Positions 16,810-26,262 of a stretch of DNA of 64,000 nucleotides are shown piece after piece. The DNA comes from Jannaschia pohangensis (GTDB lineage Bacteria > Pseudomonadota > Alphaproteobacteria > Rhodobacterales > Rhodobacteraceae). The notes beneath the pieces were generated by a model, which was not told the DNA's origin, searched no databases, and saw nothing but the letters and a program-made list of their open reading frames with translations. The first letter of the stretch is position 1; every line of letters starts with the position of its first letter. The translations under genes were made by a program, and so were the position numbers. The stretch is taken from contig NZ_FORA01000001.1 of the NCBI RefSeq assembly GCF_900113875.1, forward strand, positions 372,001 through 436,000, in the 5' to 3' direction.

Positions 16810-17712
16810 ATGGACCCGGAAATCCCCTCTTCGCGCCCACGCCAAAGCCTGCGTCGCATCATGGTGACGGCGGGCATTGTCCTGTTGGTCATCCTGATCG
16901 GAGGCTTGATCTGGCTCGTCGCCATCAGCGCCGGCCGCTCCGCCCCGTTGCGTGACGAGGCGGGCCAGATCATCCCCGGCAGTCTCTCGGACCGCGTGAC
17001 CGTCGATATCGGGGGCATCCCGCAAACCATGATCATCCAGAGCGTCGATCCCGCCAACCCGGTCTTGCTTTTCCTGCATGGCGGCCCCGGCATGACGGAG
17101 TTCTTCATGGAACTGGAGTATCCCACCGGGCTGGAGCAGCATTTCACCATGGTCTGGTGGGAACAACGCGGGGCCGGCATGTCGTTCTCGGCCGACATCC
17201 CGCCCGAGACCATGACCATGGAAAGGATGATCGCAGACACGGTTGAGGTGGCGGATTACTTGCGGACACGCTTCGGCCAGGACCGTATCGTGCTGCTCGG
17301 TCATTCCTGGGGCAGCTATTTGGGCGTTCAGGTGGCGGCCGCTGCACCAGACCGGTTCCTTGCCTATGTCGGGATGGCACAGATCGCGCTCCAGCTTCGA
17401 TCCGAGGTGATGGCGCACGATGCCCTGCTGGACACGTACCGGGCGCGCGGCGATACCGCCATGGTCCGCAGGCTGGAGGCCTCCCCGGTCAGCATGGAGG
17501 CAGGCACGTCGCCAGAGTGGATGCAGCTGCGCGATACGGCCATGCACCGTGCAGGTGCCGGCCATACCCACGACATGACTTCGGTCATTACCGGAATCTT
17601 CCTGCCCATGTGGCGGGTGCGGGCCTATACACTCATGGACAAGATCAACGTCCGGCGCGGCAAGATCTGGTCGCGCCCGTTCTTCTGGGACCGGCTGCTA
17701 CGCGATAACCTC
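16810..17712 (+). pseudogene. Alpha/beta hydrolase (proline-iminopeptidase-like), C-terminus lost
   Basis: About 300 good codons encode an N-terminal membrane anchor (about 19-40), an oxyanion loop LFLHGGPGMTEF (HGGPG at 90-94), WWEQRGAGMS, and nucleophile elbow LLGHSWGSYLG (Ser166). Homology to S33-type hydrolases then breaks off near 17712 after RPFFWDRLLRDNL. The frame continues as unrelated sequence into a beta-lactamase remnant and stops at 18198. The acid and histidine of the triad are absent, so the protein cannot be active. A hydrolase C-terminal piece lies at 18785-19154 and may belong to a relative or to the same ancestral gene. Confidence 0.7.
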
Positions 17713-17886
17713 AGCGCGCGCCGATGCAAGGTGAAGGCGGAGACTGATGGCAACCGAACGCTGGATGATCACGCTGTCACCCTGAGCCGCCGCACGTCTG
17801 CGTGCAATGATGGCGATCCAGTCGGTCATGCCGTGGCGCGCGGTCGGTGCCGGCACCGGGTCGAGTGGGCGGCACAAACAGGGGCA

Positions 17887-18775
17887 ATGAGATGGGCCAT
17901 CGCGATCGCGGCAGCGCTTCTGGCAATGGGGCAGGCCGTCGCCAACGCGCAGGCCGGGCCCGATGCCGTTGGCCCATCCTTGCGCGAAATCGCGACGGCC
18001 CGGATGGCGCGTGACGGCGTGGCAGGGACCGTGATCGTTCTGCTGCAACACGGGCGGCTCCTCAGGACAGTTGCCTTCGGCACGGCCGACCCCGCCACGG
18101 GTCGGGTGATGGGCGAAAATATTCCGTTCCCTGTCGAGCCCCTTTCGAAACCAGTCACCGCCTGGGCCGCGATTCATCGCCCGGCAACTCCTGTCTGAGG
18201 CGGCGGGCCTCGGCTTCGGCGATTTCACCGAGCGCTACGCGCCAGGCGACGCACGTCCCGGCCTGTCCGATCATCTGGACCGCGATTTCCGGAAGGTCGC
18301 CTCGCCGGGCGCGCGGTACGTCTATTCCAAAACCGGCTACAACCTTCTCGAACTGGTGATCGAGGATTGCGCCGGCGTGGGATATGCCGCCTTCGTCGAA
18401 CGGGAGATTTTCACGCCACTGCGCATAAAATTAGCAACCTATGACTGGCCCGGCCCTGCCATGACCGTTGGCCACGACCTGCGGGGGTGGCCCGTGGCAA
18501 CTTACGTCTCCCCCTGGCGCGGTTCCGAAGGATTGTTCGCGACGGCAAGCGACATCGCCCGCCTTGCCGCCGCCAGCATGACGGGCGCGGATCAAGCTGT
18601 GCTGTCAGAGGCCGGGGCGAGACTCTTGCGCCGCCCCGTCGTGACGGTCGACGGTCTGTTCGGGGTCACGGCTGAGGGCTACGGCCTCGGCCATTCCTGG
18701 GGCAAGATACTGGGCGCGCGGCTCGTGGCGTGCTCGCCCGGGGACTACGCGCGCTACGTCGGTGTAGGCCAATAG
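17887..18775 (+). pseudogene. Serine beta-lactamase-like hydrolase, deleted, frameshifted and active-site mutated
   Basis: ATG 17887 starts a signal peptide and N-terminal domain in one frame up to about 18170. Homology resumes from about 18182 in another frame (RQLLSEAAGLGFGDFTERYAPG) to the stop at 18775. About 50 residues between the two parts are missing. The SxxK motif reads EPLSKPVTAW, so the catalytic serine position is Pro. The YxN motif reads YVYSKTGYN, so Asn is Lys. With deletion, frameshift and both active-site motifs mutated, this is a well-decayed pseudogene. Confidence 0.8.
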
Positions 18776-18784
18776 GTCGACAAG

Positions 18785-19154
18785 ATGCGCGGCGTGGCGA
18801 TGACGCTGGACTGGCTGCGGCAGGTCGCGCCGGAATACCGGCTGCCCGAGTACCTGCGCCGACTGAACGGAGCGAACCGGGGCAGCGGGCCGATGTGGCG
18901 GAGTACTCGCGCGCGATCTGATGGCCGAGGTGCCGAGGATGCCGGTTCCGGTGCTGCTGATCTCGGGCGCGTGCGCCATGACCACGCCGGTCGCTCTCGT
19001 GCGGGACTGGATCCCGCAGGTCGAGGCGCTGCGTGGCAAACAGATGGTCGTTTTCGACGCTTCCGGCCATGCCCCGTTCGTGTCCAAGACCGAGCATTTC
19101 GTCAAGACGGCCCGCGGCTTCGGGGTGGAGGTCGTGGGGGCAGGTGGAGAATGA
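18785..19154 (+). pseudogene. Alpha/beta hydrolase C-terminal fragment in two frames
   Basis: One frame from 18785 reads like a hydrolase cap segment (MTLDWLRQVAPEYRLPEYL, then NGANRGSGPMWR). The following part, in a second frame from about 18918 to 19154, carries the acid loop (VPVLLISGACAMTTPVALV) and histidine loop (MVVFDASGHAPFVSKTEHF) of an alpha/beta hydrolase. No nucleophile domain is attached. A single frameshift near 18915 separates the two parts. Confidence 0.65.
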
Positions 19155-19161
19155 TCGCGCG

Positions 19162-20133
19162 TCATCCCCCGCGCCCAGCGTCCCCTGCCAATCGATCCCC
19201 CCGCACCAGAAACCGCCCGTCGATCCGCAGCGCGCGTGGTTCGCCCGAGATTGGCGGGGCACCTTCCGGCGCCGGGCGTTGCGCGTGGATGTGCAAAGGC
19301 TGCTCGGGTCAGGCGCCGGAATTGCCGACCTCGCCCAGCCGATCCCACACCGCCACCGTGTCACCCGGCGTGACGGCGACGCTGTCCTGCCGCATATGCG
19401 CCAGCACGATCTCTGTATTGCCCCAGCGCAGGATGACGTGGTTGCCGAGACGGTTCTCGCTGTCCTTGGAGGGCACGTCGAAATCCGGCATAGCCCCCAC
19501 GGCCGCCACGATGCTACCGGCACAGGGCGCGCGCAATTCTGCGCCGAAAATGGCATAGACCGCCGGATCGGCAGGCCGCCATCCCCGCGCGCGCAGCCCC
19601 AATGTACCCAGCCCGAAGAAGTCGGCGGCATGGGACTGTCCGGGCCACGGCCGGAACCGGTCCACCGTTTGATCGAGGGTCCGCAGATGGCTGTTCACCA
19701 GCGTGTTCGGGTCGCCATGACCGACAAGGTACCGGCCAGGACCAAATTGGTTGGCGATATCCAGGATCTCGAGGGGCGGCAGCCTCTGGCCTGCCAGCGC
19801 CTTTGCGCCACAATGGCCACCGAGAGCGAGCAACACGATCGCCAAGGCATTTCCCGCCCATGCCAAGGACGTCTGCGCATAGAGCGGCAGGTCAGACAGG
19901 CTGTGCCGCAAGAGCCTTGCGAGACGCGCCGCGAACCACAGCGCGCCGTAGACCAAAGGCAACCACCAGACGGGCAAGGCCCATTGCGCAACGCGCGCCA
20001 GTCCAAAGAGAAGCGCGCCCGTCCCTGCCGCCTGCGCCACGAAACCGGCAAGGCTTTTTGCAGGCAGAATGGCGAGCCAGCCATTCAGTGCCAGAGGCAA
20101 GGCGACTTGTGTCACCAGGATCAGCGCCATCAT
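19162..20133 (-). pseudogene. Membrane-anchored M23 (LytM-type) peptidase interrupted by a stop codon
   Basis: The open frame 20133-19309 (274 codons) has four to five N-terminal hydrophobic helices (about 1-110), then a M23 peptidase domain. It includes SHAADFFGLG (first His/Asp), APCAGSIVAAVGAMPD, ENRLGNHVILRWGNTEIVLAHM and VGNSGA. It then meets TGA at 19309-19311. Reading on in the same frame gives PEQPLHIHAQRPAP, the HxH zinc motif expected immediately after G-N-S-G-A, and ends at 19162. In intact homologues this residue is typically Ser or Thr, so a single-base change to TGA would explain the break. Without the HxH motif the enzyme would be inactive. Confidence 0.7.
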
Positions 20134-20259
20134 GCCGGGAATTCCTTATTCGGATCCCGGGGCAATCACATGAGATCGGCCCTCCAAAGGCCGGCCCCCA
20201 GCGCAGCAAGACTGCGGAGAACGCCGCGAGGGCAAAGGCGAAGCCGGAATTGCGGCCAC

Positions 20260-20931
20260 TCATCGATCGCCCAGATCCTTCACGAAACTTCGCAACGCGG
20301 CGACCGCACGGGGGTCCGGCTCTTTCCCCGTGAACCCGCGCAAGTACCCTTCGATCCTCTCCAACCGGCTGTCCATCGGCTCGCGCAGCTCCAGGGCGTG
20401 ATAGCCAAGCTGCATGAAATAGAGGATGCGCGCGCGGGTATCGGCATCGGAGGGCGGGTAACCGAAGCGCTGAAACATCTCGGTGACAGCGGCAAGCCGC
20501 GTCTGATCTGCGGCATCAATGCGCTGGCGCACCCGCCCGTCACGACGCGACCATTCCCGGACCGCGAAATCCAGCCCCTGATCGAACAGGTCGGGGTCGA
20601 GGAAACACCGAAAGAAGTTGCACACAGCCGCGCCGATCGACGGGGCGGGCAAGGCGCAGGCGTCGATGATCGTCTGGGTGTTGCGATCTTCCCAACCGTC
20701 GAGCAACGCCTCCAAAAGGTGCTTCCGGCTCTTGAAATACCAGTAGAAGCTGGAACGCGACACCTCCAGCCGCTGGCCAAGCGCCAACACTTTCACATCG
20801 GCCACGCCATCGCTGACCAAGACATCGCGGGCCACGTTCAGCCAATCGTCGCGCGTGACCTTCACATGGCCGACAAGCGGGTCCTTGCTTGGATCATCGC
20901 GGTGCAGAAGCGGTGTCGCGCGGTCTGCCAT
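20260..20931 (-). CDS. TetR/AcrR-family regulator
   Basis: This 223-residue regulator starts at ATG 20931, within a few bases of the MttB-like stop (20933). The N-terminal helix-turn-helix covers about 25-70 (DDWLNVARDVLVSDGVADV, then LALGQRLEVSRSSFYWYFKS, which has the TetR S-x-x-x-F-Y-W-Y/H-F signature). The remaining helical part binds an unknown ligand. It is the last gene of a three-gene minus-strand unit with an MttB-like methyltransferase and an FAD/GcvT dehydrogenase, so it may control methylated-amine use. A longer frame reading upstream lies inside the mttB gene and is not used. Confidence 0.88.
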   Translation of the reverse strand: MADRATPLLHRDDPSKDPLVGHVKVTRDDWLNVARDVLVSDGVADVKVLALGQRLEVSRSSFYWYFKSRKHLLEALLDGWEDRNTQTIIDACALPAPSIGAAVCNFFRCFLDPDLFDQGLDFAVREWSRRDGRVRQRIDAADQTRLAAVTEMFQRFGYPPSDADTRARILYFMQLGYHALELREPMDSRLERIEGYLRGFTGKEPDPRAVAALRSFVKDLGDR

Positions 20932-20932
20932 G

Positions 20933-22489
20933 TCAGCTTTCGGGCGGCGCACCGCCCTCCCCTGTGCGCTTGTCGATAAAGGCCTGCAGCGCCTCGCGCC
21001 GCGCGGGGTCGGTGACGGGGCGCTTGTCGGCAGCAAGTATGTCCTGCCAGACCTTCGTGGCCCGGGTCGAGGCGTCCTTGGCGCCGCGCTCCGTCCAGGT
21101 CCCGAAATTCGCGTAGTCATGGACCACAGGCTCATAGAATTCGGTGGTGTAGCGCGCCAGCGTTTGGGTCGTGGCGAAGAAATGACCGCTGGGCGCGACC
21201 TCGGCGATAGCGGTCTCGAAGCCGATCTCGTCGGAGCCCGCCTTGTTGCCCGCGCAGAGTTCGGCCACCATGTTGAGCACTTCGACATCGGCGATGAGTT
21301 TTTCGTAGGAGAAGGTGAGCCCCCCCTCCAGCCAGCCCGCCGAGTGGATGATCACGGAAGCGCCTGCCAGAAGACACCCCCAGAGCCCCATCTGATTTTC
21401 GTTGGCCGCCTGCGCATCGTTGACGTTCGAGGCGGAACCTGCTGCCGACCGCCAGGGAAGCCCCAGAAACCGCGCCATCTGGCCAGCAGCAAGGCTTGCC
21501 TGAAAATGCGTCGGCGTGCCAAGCGCCGGTGCGCCCGATTTCATGTCCACATTGGAGGTGAACGTGCCGTAGCAGACCGGCGCGCCCGGGCGCACCAGCT
21601 GGTGCAGCGCGATGGACGCCAGAACTTCCGCGTGGCTGAGCGTGATCGCGCCCGCCACCGTGATGGGGGCCATCGCACCCATCAGTGTGAAGGGCGTGAT
21701 GATCGGCATCTGCCCATGCCGCGCGAAGTCGATGACGCCCTGGGCCATCGGGATGTCGAGGGTGCGGGGCGAGTTTGTGTTGATGATCGTGTAGCAATGC
21801 GGGTTGGCCGCGAATTCAGCGTCCGACAGGCCGCGAAAGTCCCGGACCATCTCGAAATTGTCCATCGTCTGCGGCGTGCCGCGCGCGTAGAGGAATGGAA
21901 ACTTGTCGGTGAGCTCCAGCTGCGCCTGTGTGGTGAAATAGTGCCGGACATTGGTGGCGATGTCCTGAGGTTCGGTCAGCGCCGAGATCATCTGGAACAC
22001 GTCAAAATGATGCGTCAACTGCACCAGATCGCGGAAATCGCGCCCCGAACCGGGCCGCCGCCCGCGCTCACGGTCCGTGACATGGGGCGCGCTCCCCCCA
22101 GGCTGGAACGTCAGGCAGCCCAGTTCCAGAAGAACGTCGCGGTGCCGCGCGCCGGCCATGCAGGCGATGGACTTCGGCGCCGACGCCAGTCCCGCCTCAA
22201 CGATATCCCGCCCGATATAAACCATCTGCGTCGTCTCATCGACGCGGGCGCCGCCCTGTGCGTAGATCTTGCGCGCCTCGGGCAAAAGGACCTTGATGCC
22301 CAGCTCCTCGAGGATGCGCAGGGCGGTATCGTGCATCGCGGCGATCTCGTCGTCCGAGAACACGTTCATGTGGGGAAACGGGCTGCGCAACTGACGGTAA
22401 TTGGGCGTTCGTTTCGACGCAGGGATCGAACCATCGCCCCGGCCCCGCCGCCGTTTCGGCTCGGGGATTGTCGTTTCCGGCAGGCTCAT
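20933..22489 (-). CDS. Trimethylamine/betaine methyltransferase family protein (MttB-like, non-pyrrolysine)
   Basis: This 518-residue TIM-barrel protein belongs to the MttB superfamily that demethylates quaternary or tertiary amines. Characteristic parts are SDDEIAAMHDTALRILEELGIKV near the N-terminus (about 45-67), PFTLMGAMAPITVAGAITLSHAE in the centre, and YGTFTSNVDMKSGAPALGTP. The reading frame is continuous with no amber codon, so it is the non-pyrrolysine type (MtgB-like), usually acting on glycine betaine-like substrates with a corrinoid partner, though no corrinoid protein is nearby. The start (ATG 22489) overlaps the stop of the upstream dehydrogenase by ATGA; a longer start at 22555 is inside that gene. 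Confidence 0.85.
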   Translation of the reverse strand: MSLPETTIPEPKRRRGRGDGSIPASKRTPNYRQLRSPFPHMNVFSDDEIAAMHDTALRILEELGIKVLLPEARKIYAQGGARVDETTQMVYIGRDIVEAGLASAPKSIACMAGARHRDVLLELGCLTFQPGGSAPHVTDRERGRRPGSGRDFRDLVQLTHHFDVFQMISALTEPQDIATNVRHYFTTQAQLELTDKFPFLYARGTPQTMDNFEMVRDFRGLSDAEFAANPHCYTIINTNSPRTLDIPMAQGVIDFARHGQMPIITPFTLMGAMAPITVAGAITLSHAEVLASIALHQLVRPGAPVCYGTFTSNVDMKSGAPALGTPTHFQASLAAGQMARFLGLPWRSAAGSASNVNDAQAANENQMGLWGCLLAGASVIIHSAGWLEGGLTFSYEKLIADVEVLNMVAELCAGNKAGSDEIGFETAIAEVAPSGHFFATTQTLARYTTEFYEPVVHDYANFGTWTERGAKDASTRATKVWQDILAADKRPVTDPARREALQAFIDKRTGEGGAPPES

Positions 22490-24897
22490 GGTCGTCCTCG
22501 CATCGCTAGACCTTCGGGATCGTAGGGCGAGGGCGCGATCACCCGCGCCGCACATTCGGCGCCCACGACATGCACGCTCAATTCAGTGCCGACCGCCGTT
22601 GCCGCACGGTCCAGCATCGCCATCGCCAGCGACTTTCCGACCGTGTGGCCATACCCGCCCGACGTCACGAAGCCGACCAGCGCGCCATCCTGCCATACCG
22701 GCTCGAACCCGCTGGCATCGGCATCGGTCGCGTCCACCTCAAGCGTGACGACGATCCGATCCGGCCCGTTGCTGTCGCGTTCCGCCAGCGCCGCCGCCTT
22801 GCCGGTGAAGTCCTTGCCCCAGTCGATCCAGCGGTCCATGCCGGTCTCAGCGGCGGTGTAGCCTTGGGTGAATTCGGCGTTCCAGATGCCGAAGCTCTTT
22901 TCCAGCCGCAGGCTCAGCAGCGCGTTGAACCCGATTTCGCGGATGCCCAAATCGGCGCCCGCCGCCAGCAGCGTTTCCCGCAAGGTGATATGTTCGGCCG
23001 CCGAGCAATGGACCTCGTAGCCAAGTTCGCCCGCGACCGAGAGCCGCCCGACCCTGGCGCGGATCATGCCGATATCGAAGGTGCCGCAGCCCATGAAGGG
23101 CAGATCGGCGATCGGGCCGTCGGTGAGTTTCTCCAGCACCTTGCAACTGTTCGGCCCCGAGAGGGAAAAGCCCACCGTCGCATCCCCGATGTCGCGCAGG
23201 GTTGCATCTTCGCCCATCTGACCTTGGAACCAGCGCATGTGCCATTCGCGCAGGTAATAGCTGCCCATGATCCACCAGGTGCCGTCGCCCCAGTTGAATA
23301 CGGTCAGATCTCCCTTGAGCTTGCCCTCGGGCGACAGCATCGGCGCCAGCTTGGCGCGGCCCGGTTTGGGAAGGCGCGATGCCATGATGCGGTCCAGCCA
23401 GACTTCGGCCCCCGCACCGCTGACCTCGAAGCGCGAGAAGCCGGAGATGTCGAGAAGTCCCACGGCTTCGCGGACGGCCTTGCATTCGACGGCCACGATC
23501 TCGTGCGCATTGGAGCGTTTGAGCGTCGGCGTTTCCTTGAAATCCGACGATGGCGCAAAATAGAGCGGCACCTCCAATCCCCAGCTTGCGCCCCATTGGC
23601 ACCCGGCGGCGCTCATGTCGGAATAGGCCCCCGACTTTTTGAGCGGCCGACCGGCAGAAAGCTGTTCGTTGGGATAGGTCATCACGAACCGGCGGGTATA
23701 GAACTGGCCGGTGGTTTCCTTGATGAACCGCTTGTTCTGCGCATAGTCGCCGAACCGCGCCACGTCCATGCCGAAGACATCGGCCTCCGGCTCGCCATGG
23801 ATCATCCATTCCGCAAGCGATTTGCCCACGCCTCCGCCCTGCAGGAAGCCCGCCATGACGCCGCAGGCGCACCAGTATCCCGGCTTGCCCCGCACCGGAC
23901 CCACCAGCGGGTTGCCATCGGGCGCGAAGGTGAAGGCCCCGTTCACCCAGGTCTTGATCCCGACGTTCTGCAATGCCGGATAGCGTTCATACCCAAGGAT
24001 CAACTCGCGTTCGATCCGATCGGTATCCTCTTGTTGCAACTCAAACCCGTATTCCCAGGGCGCGCCATCCATCATCCAATGGTCGTGGTCGGTCTCGTAT
24101 ATCCCCATCAACAGACCCTTCTGGTCCTGCCGCGTATAGGTGAACCCTTCCAGATCGACCGTCAGCGGCACCTCGAAATCGAGCGTCTCCAGTTCGGGGA
24201 CGGTATCGGAAATCAGGTAATGGTGGTTGAGCGGCGAGACCGGCAATTCGATGCCCGCCATGCGGCCGACCTGCTTGGCCCAAAGACCGGCGGCATTGAC
24301 CACATGTCCGGTATGGATCGTGCCCTGTTCGGTGACGACGTCCCAGCCATCCTTCGTCTGGATCAACTCCAGCACCCGATTGTTCTCGATCACCTCGGCG
24401 CCGTACTTTTTCGCGGCCCCGGCATAGGCATGGACGGTGCCGGTGGTGTCCACGTAGCCTTCACGGTCGGCCCACATGCCGCCCAGGATGCCATGCGTGG
24501 AAATCAGCGGGTTCAATTCGCCCGCCTCCCTGGCGGTGATCAGACGCACATCGTCGATCCCGATCGACTGAAAGGTGCGATAGGCCGACTGCAGCCATTC
24601 CCAGCGGTCCGGCGTGCCGGCCAATGTCATGCCGCCGGTCATGTGCATGCCGACGGACTGACCGGATTCCTTCTCGATCTCTGACAGAAGGTCGATGGTA
24701 TAGGCCTGGAGCGAGGCGATGTTGGGATCGGCGTTCAGCGCATGAAAACCGCCCGCCGCGTGCCAGCTCGACCCGGCGGTCAGGATCTTCCGCTCGATCA
24801 GACAGACATCCTTCCAACCGAACTTGGCAAGATGATACAGCACCGAAGCGCCGACAACGCCGCCGCCTATGATGACCGCGCGATAATGGCTTTTCAC
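22486..24897 (-). CDS. FAD-dependent dimethylglycine/sarcosine dehydrogenase-like protein with GcvT domain
   Basis: This 803-residue protein starts at GTG 24897 with GAGG upstream. The N-terminal DAO-type FAD domain begins with AVIIGGGVVGASVLYHLAKFG (7-27) and has SSWHAAGGFHAL (about 43-54), whose His is the covalent FAD position in dimethylglycine dehydrogenase. A middle FAO_M-type domain (about 370-430) and a C-terminal GcvT/aminomethyltransferase domain (about 430-800; CGTFDIGMIRARVGRLSVAG, then GELGYEVHCSAAEH) follow. It would oxidatively remove a methyl group from N-methylated glycine and pass it to tetrahydrofolate. The next gene downstream is the MttB-like enzyme, fitting stepwise demethylation of betaine-type compounds. 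Confidence 0.88.
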   Translation of the reverse strand: MKSHYRAVIIGGGVVGASVLYHLAKFGWKDVCLIERKILTAGSSWHAAGGFHALNADPNIASLQAYTIDLLSEIEKESGQSVGMHMTGGMTLAGTPDRWEWLQSAYRTFQSIGIDDVRLITAREAGELNPLISTHGILGGMWADREGYVDTTGTVHAYAGAAKKYGAEVIENNRVLELIQTKDGWDVVTEQGTIHTGHVVNAAGLWAKQVGRMAGIELPVSPLNHHYLISDTVPELETLDFEVPLTVDLEGFTYTRQDQKGLLMGIYETDHDHWMMDGAPWEYGFELQQEDTDRIERELILGYERYPALQNVGIKTWVNGAFTFAPDGNPLVGPVRGKPGYWCACGVMAGFLQGGGVGKSLAEWMIHGEPEADVFGMDVARFGDYAQNKRFIKETTGQFYTRRFVMTYPNEQLSAGRPLKKSGAYSDMSAAGCQWGASWGLEVPLYFAPSSDFKETPTLKRSNAHEIVAVECKAVREAVGLLDISGFSRFEVSGAGAEVWLDRIMASRLPKPGRAKLAPMLSPEGKLKGDLTVFNWGDGTWWIMGSYYLREWHMRWFQGQMGEDATLRDIGDATVGFSLSGPNSCKVLEKLTDGPIADLPFMGCGTFDIGMIRARVGRLSVAGELGYEVHCSAAEHITLRETLLAAGADLGIREIGFNALLSLRLEKSFGIWNAEFTQGYTAAETGMDRWIDWGKDFTGKAAALAERDSNGPDRIVVTLEVDATDADASGFEPVWQDGALVGFVTSGGYGHTVGKSLAMAMLDRAATAVGTELSVHVVGAECAARVIAPSPYDPEGLAMRGRP

Positions 24898-25293
24898 TTG
24901 GTGCCTCTTTCACGAATAAGAACGTTTGATGGACGCTATCGCCGCGCAACGGTCCCGTCTAGACATCTCTGTCCGGACTCCGATCAACGCCGATCCGTGG
25001 CACTCAACGGCCTGCGGATCACCTGCGCTATGACTGGTCCCTGAAGCGTGACTTCCCGCCAGGTCTGCTGCAAGACTTCGTCAAACTTCAACGGCCCCTG
25101 ACATGACCCAGACAGTTGCTTCTTTCCTGTTCGCACGTGGCGGCATATTGCGCGCGCCGACCGGCTTGGAACAGGCTTCCGGTACGATCGAGGTGCTGGT
25201 TGACGACGAATTGGATGAGGGCGGGATCACCCTCACCTCCACCGGGCTCGCGCGGGGCGAAGTCTTGATCCCAGGACGTTTTGAAAGGTTACA
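24898..25293. other. Divergent intergenic region of about 400 bp
   Basis: It lies between the GTG start of the dehydrogenase (minus) and the 2-hydroxyacid dehydrogenase (plus), so it must contain both promoters. The right half holds a possible small gene (25103-25297). No clear operator palindrome or sigma-70 pair was identified. Confidence 0.45.
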
Positions 25294-25297
25294 ATGA
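25103..25297 (+). CDS. Possible small gene of 64 residues, function unknown
   Basis: ATG 25103 opens 64 codons rich in Leu, Gly and acidic residues, ending ARGEVLIPGRFERLQ. The stop overlaps the next start as ATGA (25294-25297), the arrangement of coupled genes. No Shine-Dalgarno sequence precedes the ATG and I recognise no family. It may instead be the 3' end of a decayed gene. No signal peptide or membrane helix is visible. Confidence 0.3.
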   Translation: MTQTVASFLFARGGILRAPTGLEQASGTIEVLVDDELDEGGITLTSTGLARGEVLIPGRFERLQ

Positions 25298-26262
25298 AGG
25301 TTCATATCCTTGACGATTGGTTCGACACGCTGCGCACCTTGCCGTGTTTTGCCAAACTGGACCGCCACGATGTCACGGTCTGGACAGACCACGAACCCGA
25401 CCCCGCAAAGCTTGCCGAAAGGGTGCAGGATGCGGAGTGCCTGGTTCTCTTTCGCGAACGCAGCGCTATCGGTACAGAGCTTCTGTCGCGGCTTCCCAAC
25501 CTGAAACTGATCAGCCAACGGTCGGTCTATCCCCATGTCGACGTCGAGGCCTGTACCGGCAATGGCGTCCTGCTGTGTTCGAACATGCAGAGCGACACAC
25601 CGTCCTATGCGGCGGCGGAACTGACGCTGGCGCTGATCCTTGCCAGCTATCGCCAGATTCCGCAGCAGGTCGCATCCCTGCGGGCCGGCAGCTGGCAAAT
25701 GGGTGTCGGGCGCACGTTGCGCGGTCGCACACTGGGGCTTTACGGCCATGGCCGGATTGCCGGAGTGGTGGCGGACTATGCCAGGGCAATGGGCGTCGAT
25801 GTGCAATGGTGGGGATCAGAGGCCGGGCGTGCGCGCGCATCCGCAGCTGGTGAAACCGTCGCGCCATCGCGCGAGGCGTTCTTTGCCACATCGGATGTGG
25901 TCAGCCTGCATGTCCGCCTCACCTCTGAAACCAGGGGGCTGATTTCAGCCGATGATCTGGCCGCAATGAAGCCGAGGTCCCTGTTCGTGAACACCTCACG
26001 CTCGGGCCTCGTGGCGACAGGCGCGCTAGAGGCCGAGATCGAAAGAGGCCGCATCTTCGCGGCGGTCGATGTCTTCGACACGGAACCGATGCGCGATGCG
26101 GACCATATCCTTGCGACCCACCCCAATGTGCTGCCCACGCCGCATATCGGCTATGTCACCGAGGACGAATTCGACATGCAGTTCAGCGACATCTTCGATC
26201 AGATCAACGCCTATGCGCAGGGCGCGCCGATCCACATGATCAATCCTTCGGTCTGGGGCTGA
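25294..26262 (+). CDS. D-2-hydroxyacid dehydrogenase family NAD-dependent enzyme
   Basis: This 322-residue cytoplasmic oxidoreductase is of the SerA/glyoxylate reductase superfamily. The NAD-binding motif is TLGLYGHGRIAGVVADYARAMG (GxGxxG variant YGHGRIAG, about 148-155). The catalytic Arg is in FVNTSRSGLV, the Glu in AVDVFDTEP and the His in PTPHIGYVTEDEF, so the R-E-H set is complete. It would interconvert a 2-oxoacid and a D-2-hydroxyacid; the substrate is not predictable. The GAAAGG ribosome site precedes ATG 25294. The 3' end overlaps the convergent AbrB gene by 23 bp. Confidence 0.88.
   Translation: MKVHILDDWFDTLRTLPCFAKLDRHDVTVWTDHEPDPAKLAERVQDAECLVLFRERSAIGTELLSRLPNLKLISQRSVYPHVDVEACTGNGVLLCSNMQSDTPSYAAAELTLALILASYRQIPQQVASLRAGSWQMGVGRTLRGRTLGLYGHGRIAGVVADYARAMGVDVQWWGSEAGRARASAAGETVAPSREAFFATSDVVSLHVRLTSETRGLISADDLAAMKPRSLFVNTSRSGLVATGALEAEIERGRIFAAVDVFDTEPMRDADHILATHPNVLPTPHIGYVTEDEFDMQFSDIFDQINAYAQGAPIHMINPSVWG

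Noticed and set aside
19033-20979. A 648-codon plus-strand open frame across the M23 and TetR genes.
   Set aside because: It is Arg/Gln/His-rich with no family likeness and lies antisense to recognisable genes; GC-rich DNA produces such frames.
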